In this document: positions 24,094 to 35,698 of the stretch, piece by piece
Layout: each line of letters opens with the position of its first letter
How positions within the stretch are numbered: position 1 is the first letter of the stretch
From: Stictocephala bisonia
Taxonomy: Eukaryota; Arthropoda; Insecta; Hemiptera; Membracidae
NCBI GenBank assembly: GCA_035578905.1
Contig: JAQJVL010001106.1
Coordinates: 62,001 to 126,000, forward strand
DNA: 64,000 nucleotides
Reading direction: 5' to 3'
Program-made: the position numbers and the translations under genes
Notes under the pieces: model-generated
The model's input: the letters and a program-made list of their open reading frames with translations, nothing else
The model's database searches: none
Told to the model about the DNA's origin: nothing

Positions 24094-27000
24094 CTTTAAA
24101 CAAATTAATTAATTAAACCATTAATTACTAATACTAAAGCCATACAAGAACTGCATTAGCTACAGGTGAATTGCTAGATATTTATTTTATTAACAGTAGC
24201 CTACATTGACAGACCATCTAATCAATATATTTTACTTTCTAGCAAGAAATAAATAATTATTAACTCTTCGCACGCGGCAAACAATTATATACCCAGCCTC
24301 TACTTTGCCTCAAATGCGGTAAACGAAGATATGCGAAATGAAATATTTCTGTCAATAGAATAAATAATAGTTCGTAACACTTCCGCTAGAGTGCAACATC
24401 AACTTAGAAATGTCTGGCCACCTCCCTCAGCCTATCAAAAACGTAAATCGTCTATGAATGAAAAGGGGCAGAGCAGCCAATTAGAGTGTGCATGGGCACG
24501 GCTCCGTCTCCTGCCTTTACACACGTAAAACGAAAATATATATGCCTTCTTTCGCTCCACCCAAGCACATTGTTTTCAATACATATCGTTCTTTTTCTCT
24601 GTTTTCTAGTTTTCAATTATTTTGTTGTAGTTATTATTGTATAATAAATTAAAGATACTGTTAAAAGTTTCAACTAAAATGTTGACAGTTTTATATATAT
24701 ATATTATATACACTTTTCATTATAGTTGTACTTGTACAATAAAATAGCATTAGAAGTTGTAATTGTTACTTTAAATATAAATTTATATATTTATTTTGCA
24801 CCTTTATGTTTCTAAAACTTACTATGCTTTAAAAATACAAAATGTATTATTTTTAATTAGACATTTTAACCATACATCTGGGTTTCATATCACATATATA
24901 ATCTAAAACCTTCTAAAACTATCACAGCTCAAATAACTAACATAAATTCAGAAACAGTAGCTTCAATAATAATATTGATGCTTCATTTTCCTTAAATACA
25001 CATTGATATTTACAATCTTACTATTATATACAAATTTAATGGTGTCTATATTACTCAATCATGTAAAACTTCTGGACCCATTCAGCTGAATCTCTGGAAA
25101 ACATATAGGCCTATCTTTATTTTGAAATTGCATCAGGGCACAACCCCAGGGACTCTAAGAAGTATCAATGCAGCCCTATGGCAATATCAATTTGACAATT
25201 AATTGTTTATAATAGTTTCATTAAATCAGCTGTTGGAATAAACAAACAACTTACATAGTTCTGAAGCACGGTAACTAGACAAGACGGTAGGTATCATGAC
25301 ATGGCCGTGCAGTAGATCAGCTGATTTGTTTATTTTATAAAATACTGGTAACTAAATCGACCAATTACATAGAAGCATTCAGCTTAACAGTAAGCAAGTT
25401 ATATACTACTTATAAGCTGGAACTGTAATTACAGGAATTAGAACAGTATTTTTGTGTGTATTTTTGCCATTTTGCCCAAATGCCGTCATGGAAGATGCAG
25501 ATGGGCCAGCCTTAACTATGCTCAAGGACTCTACTGTTTTAAGCGTTCTAAACTATTTCATTTTTTCGACCAAAGACTAATAAATATTTTACACATTCCT
25601 AAACAAATAGTAATATTTATTATTTAATAACATTATGTTATGATCACACAGATGTAAAATAAAGTTCCATATACCTATTTTTGATATGTCAAAAGCTTAT
25701 GTTATTTGTTTATTTAATTGAGATTATTTAAATAAATAATAAACTTATTAATATTCTAATATTCATTAGAAATGTCTTCTAGGTCTAATTAATAGAAAGA
25801 ACTTGCCAAACATATGATTCAGAAACAGTAATAATTAGATGTATGAATTAAAGAGACAGGATATGTTTACAAAATTAAATTAATACAAAATTATTAGTGT
25901 AAACCACACCAAAATAGTCCGATGATAACTATTGTGTGTGAAGCTCCCTCCTTACTTCTCGCCCAGCAATGTTGTCAGATGTAAATTCATTGATAATAAT
26001 GAATGATCTGTTTAAACATATATTGCAGTAAACATAATCATTTGCTATTTTATGTTTATTGTACATGTTTTGTTATGTATATTTAGTGGAAGAAATATGT
26101 TTGTTTGTTATTGTTTAGATAATTGGTTGGTAATTCTAAATATGTTTTATAGTTAATTCTTAATGATATATAATATTTATTTATTTTCAGAATACTATTA
26201 GCAATGGATCAATAGAAAAATTAACAAAAGAATTACAGTATTAAATCATACCATAATTAATTTTAGCATTTCCTTTAAAGAGATTATTAAATAATATCAT
26301 AAAGTTGTTTTGTAAACAAAATGTCAATCAATTTGATACTATTGAGCATATGCATAACATGTCATAGATGATACATGTGGTTGGTTGGTTCTCAGCAACG
26401 ATGTGGCAACACCGCCTAAATTGTCATTAGACTATTTTGATATGATTTACAATAGTTTCCGGTGCATTTATATTACACTGGTACCAGGGTATTTAATATT
26501 ACACTGGTACCGGTATTTAATATTTTCTCACTTTTAATCACCTGACCAGTCTTAATGTTTTTAAAAAAGTGCCCCCACCCTGTCCCGCTTCTATTAACCT
26601 CTTCCCAAGGTCACATGCACCTTTTAAGCTGGGCCAACGGTACCTGCCGTCTTCTTTTCTAGGTAACATGGTTCTGAAGTAAATACCGTACCAAACCTAA
26701 CCACAACAGACTTTTGTGCTCAAGTGTCATAAGCGGAAGAAACCTGCACATTTTCATAAAGGGAAACAAAGCTGTAAATATTGTTTCCAAGTCAAACAAA
26801 CTTTCTTTTTTATATGCATGGTCATATTAAATATAATTTAAAAAAGCTAAGCTAGAGTTAACTTATTTTATCTGTTTTGTACGATGAATGCAATAAACAC
26901 AATATAAATCAACGTAAACCTGTAAGAAGGACGAGTATTCTGCTAGTATATATCTAAATACATTGTAATATTTTAGGAACAAAAATTTAAATTAAATTAT

Positions 27001-27289
27001 GTTCATATAATGAACTAATCGAGAGAAGTATACAGGTTGTCTTAAAAGACCCCGCCCCCCCCTACTATTAACTTTCTTATGAACAGAGATGAAGTGATTT
27101 ACTTCGGGGCATGTTTAAATGACCACTGAGAAGTTTTTTAATGTATAAAAAATGTTGATCCCCTCCAAAAATGGGGTAGTATAGGAGTAAGTCAAAAATG
27201 TTAAATGGGAACCGCTAGCAATTGACTCCTATTTTAAAAGTATTATAAAAAGAAGAAGAATGGCACAAACTAGAGGTCTCTAATGTTAC
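24094..27289. other. Large intron of the FRS2-like gene, mostly unassigned
   Basis: AT-rich. A GC-richer patch lies at 24360-24560. An inverted pair around CAGCTG (AAATCAGCTG at about 25225 and GATCAGCTGATTTGTTTATTTT at about 25315) is visible. A short direct repeat (TTTAATATTACACTGGTACC, with diverged copy) lies at about 26466-26523. About 27030-27250 carries a CCCGCCCCCCCC run and AATGGGGTAG, which looks like a decayed transposon edge. No exon was recognised. Confidence 0.4.
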
Positions 27290-28030
27290 TCTAGAATAGA
27301 ATAGAATAACATTTATTGCGTAACGTTTTTACAAAAAACACAGGCATATTGTCAAATTCATCTATAAAATAACAAACTACCTTATCTATACTAACACATC
27401 TTGAAAATATCCACCCAAGGAATAATACTTGTTTATGAGAATATTGTTAAGTTTGTTCTTCAATTGATACAGTGGTAAATTTTGTAAATGAACAGTGATT
27501 TTGTAATAAACTTTAATACCGATGTACTGTGAGATTTTTTGAAATAATTTTAGTCTACGAGGGAAATTTTTTGTTTGTTTGTTCCTAGTATTGTAGACAT
27601 GTTCAGTTTGTTCTTTCCTTAAAACATTTTGTTACTATGTATGACAATTACTAGCTCTAATATATACAAAAACACTACTGTTAACAAGGATAAATTCTCA
27701 AAAAGAGGTCTACAAGATTTTGTTTTTTTAACTCCAAGCATGTTTTAATGGCCTTTTTTTTGTATCTTTAAAATATTTGTTAAAAAACTACAACTCCCCC
27801 ATGATAATATTCCATATTTTAAATGAGAATAAAAATGCCTGTAATATATGGTCTTTAATGTTGGAACATCTGTTGTACGAGATAAAATTGACAATTGAAC
27901 ACAAATTTTATTAAGTTTTTTAAAGATTGTTGTAATTTTATTTCCAGTCCAAGTTTTCATAAACAACGACACCAAGGAAAGTTGTGTGAGATTCATTGGT
28001 CATTTGATAATTATTAATATTACCCTCTAT
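27290..28030 (-). pseudogene. 5'-truncated LINE 3' fragment with ATTCT tail
   Basis: On the minus strand the frame at 27745-27996 reads WTGNKITTIFKKLNKICVQL, LKTIYYRHFYSHLKYGILSW and FLTNILKIQKK, the thumb region of a CR1/Jockey-like RT. It then shifts frame and continues through NMLGVKKTKSCRPLFENL, KQTKNFPRRLKLFQKI and LPLYQLKNKLNNILI. It ends at AATAAATGTTATTCTATTCTATTCTA, i.e. a short ATTCT microsatellite tail (about 27291-27310), a known LINE 3' signature. The catalytic core is missing. It sits in the FRS2-like intron in the same orientation as the gene. Confidence 0.75.
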
Positions 28031-29289
28031 CAAATGTGGTGGCGAATTAAAGTTGAAATTGTTTCATAAAACCCTTGCAATTTAAGTTACATTTAAAGTT
28101 ATAGTAAGGCAGATCAAACACATTTGAATGAGGCCTTTCATTTTTGTCTTTGACAATGTAAGGCCTCATCAATAAAATTTTAAATTATTGGAATATTGAA
28201 GTTTTTTTTCTACAAATTATATATTTCCAAAAAGAAGAGCTTTAAAAATGATTCACCTACCAATTAATTTTATGTAGGCTTATGACACCCAATCGTAAAA
28301 CAAGTTATTACAAGAATGAACAGACATCAACAACCTTGAATAACATAACAAAGATCTACATAATTTAGTTTGCCAAACGTCCATAGACATAGAAGATAGT
28401 CTATGTCTAACTCTTACATGCGTTAAGATTATGTGGTAAATCAATTTTTTCATATTATAGAAAATAATTCATTGCATTATTCAATATTGTTCAACTGTTT
28501 TAAAACTTTTTGCAGGTCTTCGTTATTACATGTGATTTCAAATAAAAATAAGTTTAATGTGAAAAATATTTTTTGTTTACATTGATTTTTTAATTCAAAA
28601 TCCAAATTTTGTTTACCGTTTTGGCACTTTTTGAAAATGAAATAAAGAATAAAACTTATAATGAATTTACGTATATTATAGTATATAAAAATCTAAAAAA
28701 GAAAATTTACTATTCTAGCACCAAAACAACAGGTTTTACATAAACAGTAATTTAGGTACCGGCAGTCTAGGCTAATCAACTACGCCAAGCGCCCAGCTCC
28801 AAAAGGGTTAATTAGAAAACTTACAACCTGTACATTTATTGATTTAGTTCTAATTAAGTGCTTATTATGCTTTCTTTCATACACACTTACTTCAGGGAAT
28901 AACTTTCTGGGGCAATTCTTCTGGTGCCAAAAGTTTTTTTTTGTGGAGGAAGAAGTTATTAGAGCTATTATTGGGATTAATGACAAAGAAACTTATAAGG
29001 AGTTGTGAACTAGATTTAATATGTGATATCCATAATTATGACACTAGATTTCATTAACAAAATTGACTAATTATTTTAGACTAGAAAAGTCCAAATGATG
29101 TTTCGCTCAAGTGGGTGTAAAACTGATTAATTTATTGAGGCCTGAGTACAAGGCTTTATCTCTAAAAGTGTGTAAGCTTAAGATTGAGAAATTTCTTAAA
29201 AGTAAAGCTTTTTACTCAGTTGAAGGATTAAAAAATTGATAGCTCAATATTCTGACTGTTTTATATTGATATACTGTTAGAATTTCGAT
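28031..29289. other. Intron sequence, nothing recognised
   Basis: AT-rich. Short frames only, none resembling a known domain. Confidence 0.45.
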
Positions 29290-29291
29290 TA

Positions 29292-30051
29292 CAGTACAAA
29301 CCCTATTTTCCGTCAGGGGTCGGGACGGATTGGAAAATAGACGGATTATTGAGAATTCACCCACTCTTACTTATACGGCTGGAAACTTATTATTAGTGCC
29401 TATGCACGTTAAATTTTAATGCTGTATAACACATATTGATTAACGAAATGAGAATGAAAAGGTTAGAAAAAAGACATGTTACAAAATGCATATACTACAG
29501 GTTATATTTACCCTTTTATTACATTAGGCCTAGTTTTAATGTAAAACATACGTTTTTACATTATGTAATAAGCACAAAAATTAATTATCAACATTCTTAA
29601 AATTAAACTGCAGTACAGTCTACTTTATTATAGCCCAGTTCTCACGGCCAGTGTTTTCGCAGACATCAGGCGGCTCGATGTCGGTATACGGATAGCGTGT
29701 TGCCTGTGTATCATCATACATGACCGTTCCAACGGCCCGGGACCTGTGTAGGTGTCGTGGCTTAAAACCTCAACTCCGACCACAGGCCTTTGTAGTGCCG
29801 CCTCTTTCCCTATGTTGTACGGGATCTGTTAAGGTAGCCCCGGACGGCTTGTCCGTACATCAGGCGTACACAGGCGAGCCTTACGAATGACAGGCCCTTG
29901 GAACTAGGCTTATGAGGGCTAGACGGCTAGAGAGGGAAATTGTCGTCTTCCAGCAACTGTCATATCGTGATGCAACGAACCCAGACACTGACGGATAACA
30001 GAACCTGGCGGAAAATAGGGTGACGGACAATCGGGTTTTCACTGTGTACTG
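29292..30051. mobile_element. pogo/Tigger-like (Tc1/mariner superfamily) non-autonomous transposon
   Basis: The left end is TA|CAGTACAAACCCTATTTTCCGTC. The right end, read inward on the minus strand, is TA|CAGTACACAGTGAAAACCCGATTGTCCGTC. CAGT termini followed by AAACCC-(G/T)ATT-TCCG are characteristic of Tigger/pogo elements, and the TA target duplication fits (29290-29291 and 30052-30053). The right end seems to have a partly doubled terminus (CAGTACACAGTG). The 760-bp interior has no transposase. Its central part (about 29635-29960) is strikingly GC-rich relative to the intron around it. Confidence 0.75.
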
Positions 30052-30339
30052 TATATAGCACTAGTTGGCCTGAATATAAATAATTGTATTTATAACTATT
30101 GACAATGTCTATTACACTGTTTGTTTTTACTAGTAATACAAATTTTCATTTCATCTACGTGATTCCTCAGACAAGTGACACCACTGATAATAAGAGCCAG
30201 AACCAGAACTGGCTCCACATTTACCTTTAGTACCTTTGTGGAACTCAGCCTGCAGCCTTGTGGGGGAGCTTGGCCCACGGCCTCGCCAAGGCACTTTGCT
30301 AAAGTCCCATTTGTAGATATCGGCAAGTCGCCTCGTAAG

Positions 30340-30560
30340 GAAGATCAGCCTCGTCAGGATTCTTAGGCAGTATGACCATAAATTTTAGTTTTTGGCGCAG
30401 TGGGGCGCCTTGTTAGGGAGATCGGCCTTGTCAGGATTCTTAGGTAGTTTGACTATGAATTTTAGTTTTTGGCGCAGTGGGGCGCCTTGTTAGGGAGATC
30501 GGTCTTGTCAGGATTCTTAGGTAGTTTGACCATGAATTTTAGTTTTTAGGGCAGTGGAGC
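30340..30560. repeat. 77-bp tandem repeat, three copies
   Basis: The landmark GTCAGGATTCTTAGG occurs at 30353, 30430 and 30507, exactly 77 bp apart. Units contain GGCGCAGTGGGGCGCC, which includes a near-palindromic GGCGC...GCGCC. The first copy is more diverged. Confidence 0.85.
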
Positions 30561-32344
30561 TCATAAACAGTCTTTTCGAAAATCTGATGGTATATTAGTA
30601 GCTAAAAGAATAATACCTTTAATTTGATACCTCACTTGGGTTTATTAGTTTAACGTTTGGGTTTTTGAGAATATATTTTACTTGGGGAGGGTGGAGCAGA
30701 GCTCTTGAATATTGTCTCTTCCAAAATTTAATAGTATAATGTGATTTAGAAGATAAATACCTATAGTTTGATAGCCCACTTTCTCCTAGAGGTTAACATC
30801 GGTTCCATATTGTTTTTTTCTACTAACTAGAAGTCCATAACATGGGTCATCTTGGATCCTCTGGGGCACAAATCCTAATTTACCTAGGGTTGAAACCAGT
30901 GGCAATCGATTTCTCATGGTAAAAAACCCCCAAAAAATAGAAAATCTTTGGAGCCAAAAAAATGTTGTCTGGACGCTGCTTATTTAGATAAAAAGATTCA
31001 GTTATTACCATAATATTAAATACATGAAAATTTAACTGAATCACACAAAGTACATGGGTATAAAGTAAGTGGGAAGGGTTAAGTGACCTCATAAGCCTTG
31101 GAACAATGCTAATTATGCAGCTTTTTAGCACCTAAAGAAGTTAAAATGGGTAAAGAAGTGCCTGTATTATGCTTTTTATTCTGCAGAAAATATATTTTTT
31201 AATGAAAATTAAAATTTTCATACCTCATACCGGTAGTACTTTTAACGAATTTCCATTAATTAAAATGACTTTTATCCATTTTATTTTTTAATTTGATGAA
31301 TTTTTTGACTGAGTACAAATTTGAAAACTATTTTATTCTATGGCAATTTTCTGAGATACAACGGAAAAAGTACATACACGGCAAATCCAAATTAGCAGAG
31401 TTACGTGATTATTAAAAACAGTATACATTAATTAACCATAAAGCCTGAATTTGTAAATAAGTTATTTTATGCCCAAATTCAACGCACATATAGAATTGTA
31501 GTGAAGGATATGTTAAACAGCTTTAGTGATGCGAAAAGTGCAGCCGTCACTGTGTGAGACGCTTCGTATTTCTAAAAGGCAATGCTATTTTCATTCAATA
31601 GCCACTAGAAAAATACTAGTCTAATCTATAATAATCGCTTCTCAATTTTGCTATTGGATCGAGTCTTCCTTCTTTGCACAGTCGCTCGGTGACAGAGTAA
31701 TTCTGCAATATTAATTCAAATCTTTTCATACTTTGATAATATCTTTTTGGGATGCTAAATATCAATATTTAGAAAAAAAGGTGTCGGAAACATAGAGGTC
31801 GTATCATACATTAGTAAACACTGAGGCCCCCAATATACATCGCGCCACGTCAGTTATGGTTATTGGCGGTTAAGGTTATCATAGCATATTGTAAAATATA
31901 TTTTTTAAATTCTGCTGACAGAAAAGTAGTTTGTGACAGTGAAAATACGTTATTACAGGTTCATTCTACAATATAATAACATAACCGTAACTGCCACTGC
32001 GTGATGTTTCCGAAATGTCAGCAATAGCGTCTGGATTTTAAACCTTCTTGTCGCTTTGCAACCTGAACGACGACTTTATGACACTTGATTTTCATTGTTG
32101 TAACTAAGTGAGGACAAATATAGATAATTATCATCATATAAAAAGATTTGAATATGACTAGGTAATAGTGCAAAATTACCCGAGACAGAGATGGAAATAG
32201 CGGGAACGTCAATGGACGGTACGAAACATAGGAGGGCGATGACATCCTACAATTAAACAATTTGAATCATAATTTTGTAAAACTCCATAATTTTGTTGGT
32301 GTCACAAATTAAATTATACATACTTAATTGTTCATTATTATTAT
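30561..32344. other. Intron sequence with one possible MITE
   Basis: Mostly unassigned. Between about 31780 and 32020 two imperfect inverted segments (GTCGGAAACAT...GTCAGTTATGGTTATTGGCGG, and the complement of CCGTAACTGCCACTGCGTGATGTTTCCGAAA) suggest a decayed inverted-repeat transposon. The pairing is patchy, so confidence is low. Confidence 0.3.
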
Positions 32345-32715
32345 AATAATTCATTTGTAAGACACCGATCATAGAGACATGGGCGAATATGAGGGGAGAA
32401 TGAGTGTGATGATTGTAAATGAATGAGTGTAGGTAGTCATTGTTACCTACTGAGGTCGACTGTTCCTCAGAAAGAGCTATTTATTAATAGCCCAATGGCC
32501 AGGCAACTAAGGGACCTACAACTTGACATGGTATCCGAAACATGCAGTGTTGGTCTGATTTTCAGCTAACTGACAAGCTTAACACTCAGTTCCCTGCACT
32601 ACATCTGAACCTTAACTAGCACTCAACATGAACACCTTAGACATATCTAGTAGTGTCCACATCCATGGCAACCACTGAGCGGATGCCATGTCCGTACTAA
32701 GAGGACCGAGCACAG
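32345..32715 (-). mobile_element. SINE-like interspersed repeat, longer copy
   Basis: On the minus strand it ends ...CATCACACTCATTCTCCCCTCATATTCGCCCATG...GATCGGTGTCTTACAAATGAAT, matching the copy at 23.05-23.27 kb on the other strand. Its head includes ATGGCATCCGCTCAGTGGTTGCCATGG and GGGAACTGAGTGTTAAGCTTGTC. Diverged forms of both also occur in the hairpin repeat at 48864-49070. So one repeat family is represented three times in the window. No A-tail as clear as in the first copy is present. Confidence 0.55.
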
Positions 32716-34162
32716 AACCTATCGCTTACAATCTCCTCAATATTTTGTCCCCAAGAAGCTGCACCACTAAGTGCCGACTAGTTTACTTCATAAATTATAT
32801 CAAAAACAAAATTTTACAAACATTTTCTAAATAAAATATGCTCATTCAAAGTTGCATAACAAACATAAACTGTTCTCATCATTAATGACAAATATTATAA
32901 CTTTAAGAATTTAAGATGCCATATTTTTTCCATACAGTTAAAAAAGTGACAAAAATATGACATGAACTGTAAAAGCTAGGCCTACATTTATTTACCTAGA
33001 ACCTTAAATTTTGACAAAAACAGGCCGGCACTTAAAAGGGCATGGCACTAAAAGGGTTATTGATCCTATTTTAATTTGATGTTTTTGCGCTAAATAAAAA
33101 TTATTTTGGACTAAAACAATTATTTCTCGTGACATAACGAGATTGCTAAACATAATTATTTTTCAACAAACATGTTTTTTATGCTGAACACAAATATATA
33201 ATGAGGTTTTCAGTAAAATTATTTTTTCAGCCCGAAAAATTAACTTTTTACTGACCTAACTAAACATAACCTAGAACGTGCCCTATAATTGTCTATTTAC
33301 TAAACAAATTCGTAATTTGTCTTAAATAAGGGTACCTGGCCTCTGTGACCGCCAGCCGGCCGTCAGACCAGCAGCGGTATAGGTGGAATCGGCAGCGGTA
33401 TAATGATGGCAATACTGTTGATTTGTATTCAGGGGGAAAAAACAACAGATGAAAATAAAAAAGGATTTAATATGTGGTATTTGCAGAATAAAGAGCAAAT
33501 CACGTGAAAATACTGCCATTTTTAGACCTATTTCAGCAAAATTTTCCAATTTTGTTACATACAAAAAACTGCATAAATACCCTATTTTCTAACATTTGAT
33601 CAAGAAAACTCTTCAAAACACACAAAAATCGCCTGCTATTACAGAATTTTAATGTGCCGATTGTAGGGGTTAAAAAAGTTGGGTATTCACTATCAGATAA
33701 AGAACTAGTTTCCCAATTTTTTGGAAAGTTTTCCACAGTTGAAATCAACATCCTCAGGAGATATAAGCCTAAACTCATAATTCACCACTTTATCAACAAG
33801 AAATTGTGTTTTCAAAAGTGGATAGAAAATGCATCATTACAAAAATATTTTCTAGATTTTCTCATACAAATCTAGCTTTCCGATTTCCTGTGAAAAGAGT
33901 ATATCACATGACCTCTTCTGATAATCTAACTCAATTTTAACCATTTTCAAATAGGCTAAACCTAGAAAATTTTAATAATTTTGAGGTGGCTAGAAACTGC
34001 AGTTACAAAAAACTGACTAGTCTGATTGAGAAATTCACACCTCTTCGTCTATAGGCTAATCTTTCGCTTAGAAAGATGATATCATGATGTGATGCTAAAC
34101 AAAAAATGCAGTTAGCCCTGCATTTATAGTAGAGGCAAAAAAATAATTATTCAAGGACTTAC
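32716..34162. other. Intron sequence, nothing recognised
   Basis: AT-rich. A GC-richer patch (about 33335-33410, repeated GCAGCGGTAT) is visible. Frames here show no domain. Confidence 0.45.
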
Positions 34163-34219
34163 CTGAAATATATTTGGATGAAGGTCATTGATATCTGTTT
34201 TACTGGTAACACACCCCAT
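34163..34219 (-). CDS. FRS2: FRS2/FRS3 orthologue, N-terminal myristoylation exon
   Basis: A 19-codon coding exon too short for routine ORF calling. It reads MGCVTSKTDINDLHPNIFQ and is followed by a textbook donor CAG|GTAAGT. MGxxxS is an N-myristoylation signal, and Cys3 could be palmitoylated. FRS2 proteins begin in the same way (MGSCCSC in human) and are anchored to the plasma membrane through it. HPNIFQ joined in phase 0 to VMNVDE of the next exon parallels human NKFKVINVDD. Non-coding exon sequence continues upstream to 34230, where a long pyrimidine tract and AG mark the acceptor. The intron to the PTB exon is about 10.07 kb. Confidence 0.9.
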
Positions 34220-34230
34220 TCTCCTGCATT

Positions 34231-34353
34231 CTAAAAAAAAAAAAAAATTAACAATTAATTACATATAAGTCTAACACACAACTAGTTCCACTGTTTGTTT
34301 AGACCTCTAAATGCAGTTCAAGGTTGAGCTTAATATAACAGACAATAACTTAC
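34231..34353 (-). other. Short intron in the 5'UTR of the FRS2-like gene
   Basis: On the minus strand the upstream side reads GAAACAG|GTAAGTTATT (donor at 34353-34352). The downstream side is a run of 15 T ending in AG (34232-34231), 11 nt before the start codon. Both signals are strong and imply a 123-bp intron splitting the leader. The transcription start is not resolved. It should lie upstream, beyond 34354. Confidence 0.65.
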
Positions 34354-34620
34354 CTGTTTCATACAAAAGGCAGTTTCTCAAATGAATGTAGAGCAATATA
34401 TCTCTTTGTTTTGGATATGCCACATCTTAAGGAGTATATTAAAGGTTGTAGAGCATTTAAATGAACTTATTACACAGTTCAGTAACTTGATAACTGCATT
34501 TATGCCTTTTATTTTCACTGTTTTATCCCTTCCAATCAACTAACATAATCGTCCAGTTTTCAGTCGCCTTCAATCCAATCCAATCCAAATGTGCATTCTT
34601 GCAGTCAATCTACCAGTCGT
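34354..34620 (-). promoter_or_regulatory. Leader exon and probable promoter region of the FRS2-like gene
   Basis: The 3' end of the leader exon (34354) is fixed by its donor. The 5' limit shown is arbitrary. No TATA box or clear initiator could be pinned down. The stretch 34560-34660 is less AT-rich than its surroundings and is a plausible promoter, but this is inference. Confidence 0.3.
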
Positions 34621-35336
34621 CAGTGTGACAGACACAGACTCATCCCAGTGTTGCCAGACTCCAAACAATAAATTATGGAAGTTAAGTGATAAAAATACGT
34701 CGAGAACCTGTAAACAATCATACACTTTTCTGAAGGAAAAATTATTCATTTTTAGCAAATTTATCACTATGATAGTCCATATTTTATTTTTATCCCTTGT
34801 ATTCAATACATTAAGAATAGAATAATTTTTATTTGATATAAACACGATGTATTTTATTTAATATATAAATTAATTGTAACATCAACACATTATGATCAAT
34901 ACTGGCTCATGGCTTACAACAACAATAATAACTCATTAGATGAAATGAGAATTATATCCAACCAGTTATCGGAGTATTGTACTCATAAACGGCGAAAGAA
35001 TGTAAACAAACAAGGATAAGGTATAGGGCCTAAGAGTGATAATGGGTAAAAAAAACTATACAGTAATTAATAGGGACAAGGGAGTCAGCAGTAGGTTTAA
35101 TCCTTCTAAGCCACACATTAAAATAAAAGATATTATCATAAACATTCTATTATAAAAGTTATAATAAAAGGTCTATGTATAAGTATAATATTACTATAGT
35201 TTCTTCAAAATTATCGCATTTTATCGTTATTCGTGCTCAATTATCTTACATCATGCTAAATTATCGTACTATCGTACAAAAGATGTCTGTTATTTTCAGA
35301 AGACATTTATTTATTTCAACGGTTTCACCATTGTTC

Positions 35337-35369
<33 letters not shown>

Positions 35370-35698
35370 ATTAGAAGATAATGATATTGCTTAACAACAT
35401 AAAGTAATCTTATAATTACAGTAGTAATAATAAATTACAAAGACCAAAAAAGATCATTGAATAAATAATCTATTAACAACATACAATGACAAATAAATAA
35501 GATTTGAAAAAGTAACAAGTAATATAAACAAACAAAGATAGTCATGGAGATTGAAGATAATGTTCTTGAATGTTAATGTTCTTTAAGCCAGCCTCGATTT
35601 AATTTCCAAATGGTGATATGAAAATGAAACTAATCTCAACCCAGTGAAGTGCTTACACTGAATCACCGCATTCGGGTCTCAGTGGAGTATGAGTATTC
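34621..35698. other. Upstream intergenic sequence
   Basis: AT-rich. A 28-base A run occupies 35340-35367. No gene or clear element was recognised. Confidence 0.45.

Noticed and set aside
31780..32020. Inverted-repeat transposon
   Set aside because: Pairing between the arms is too patchy to define ends or target duplications. It is kept only as a low-confidence note in the features.
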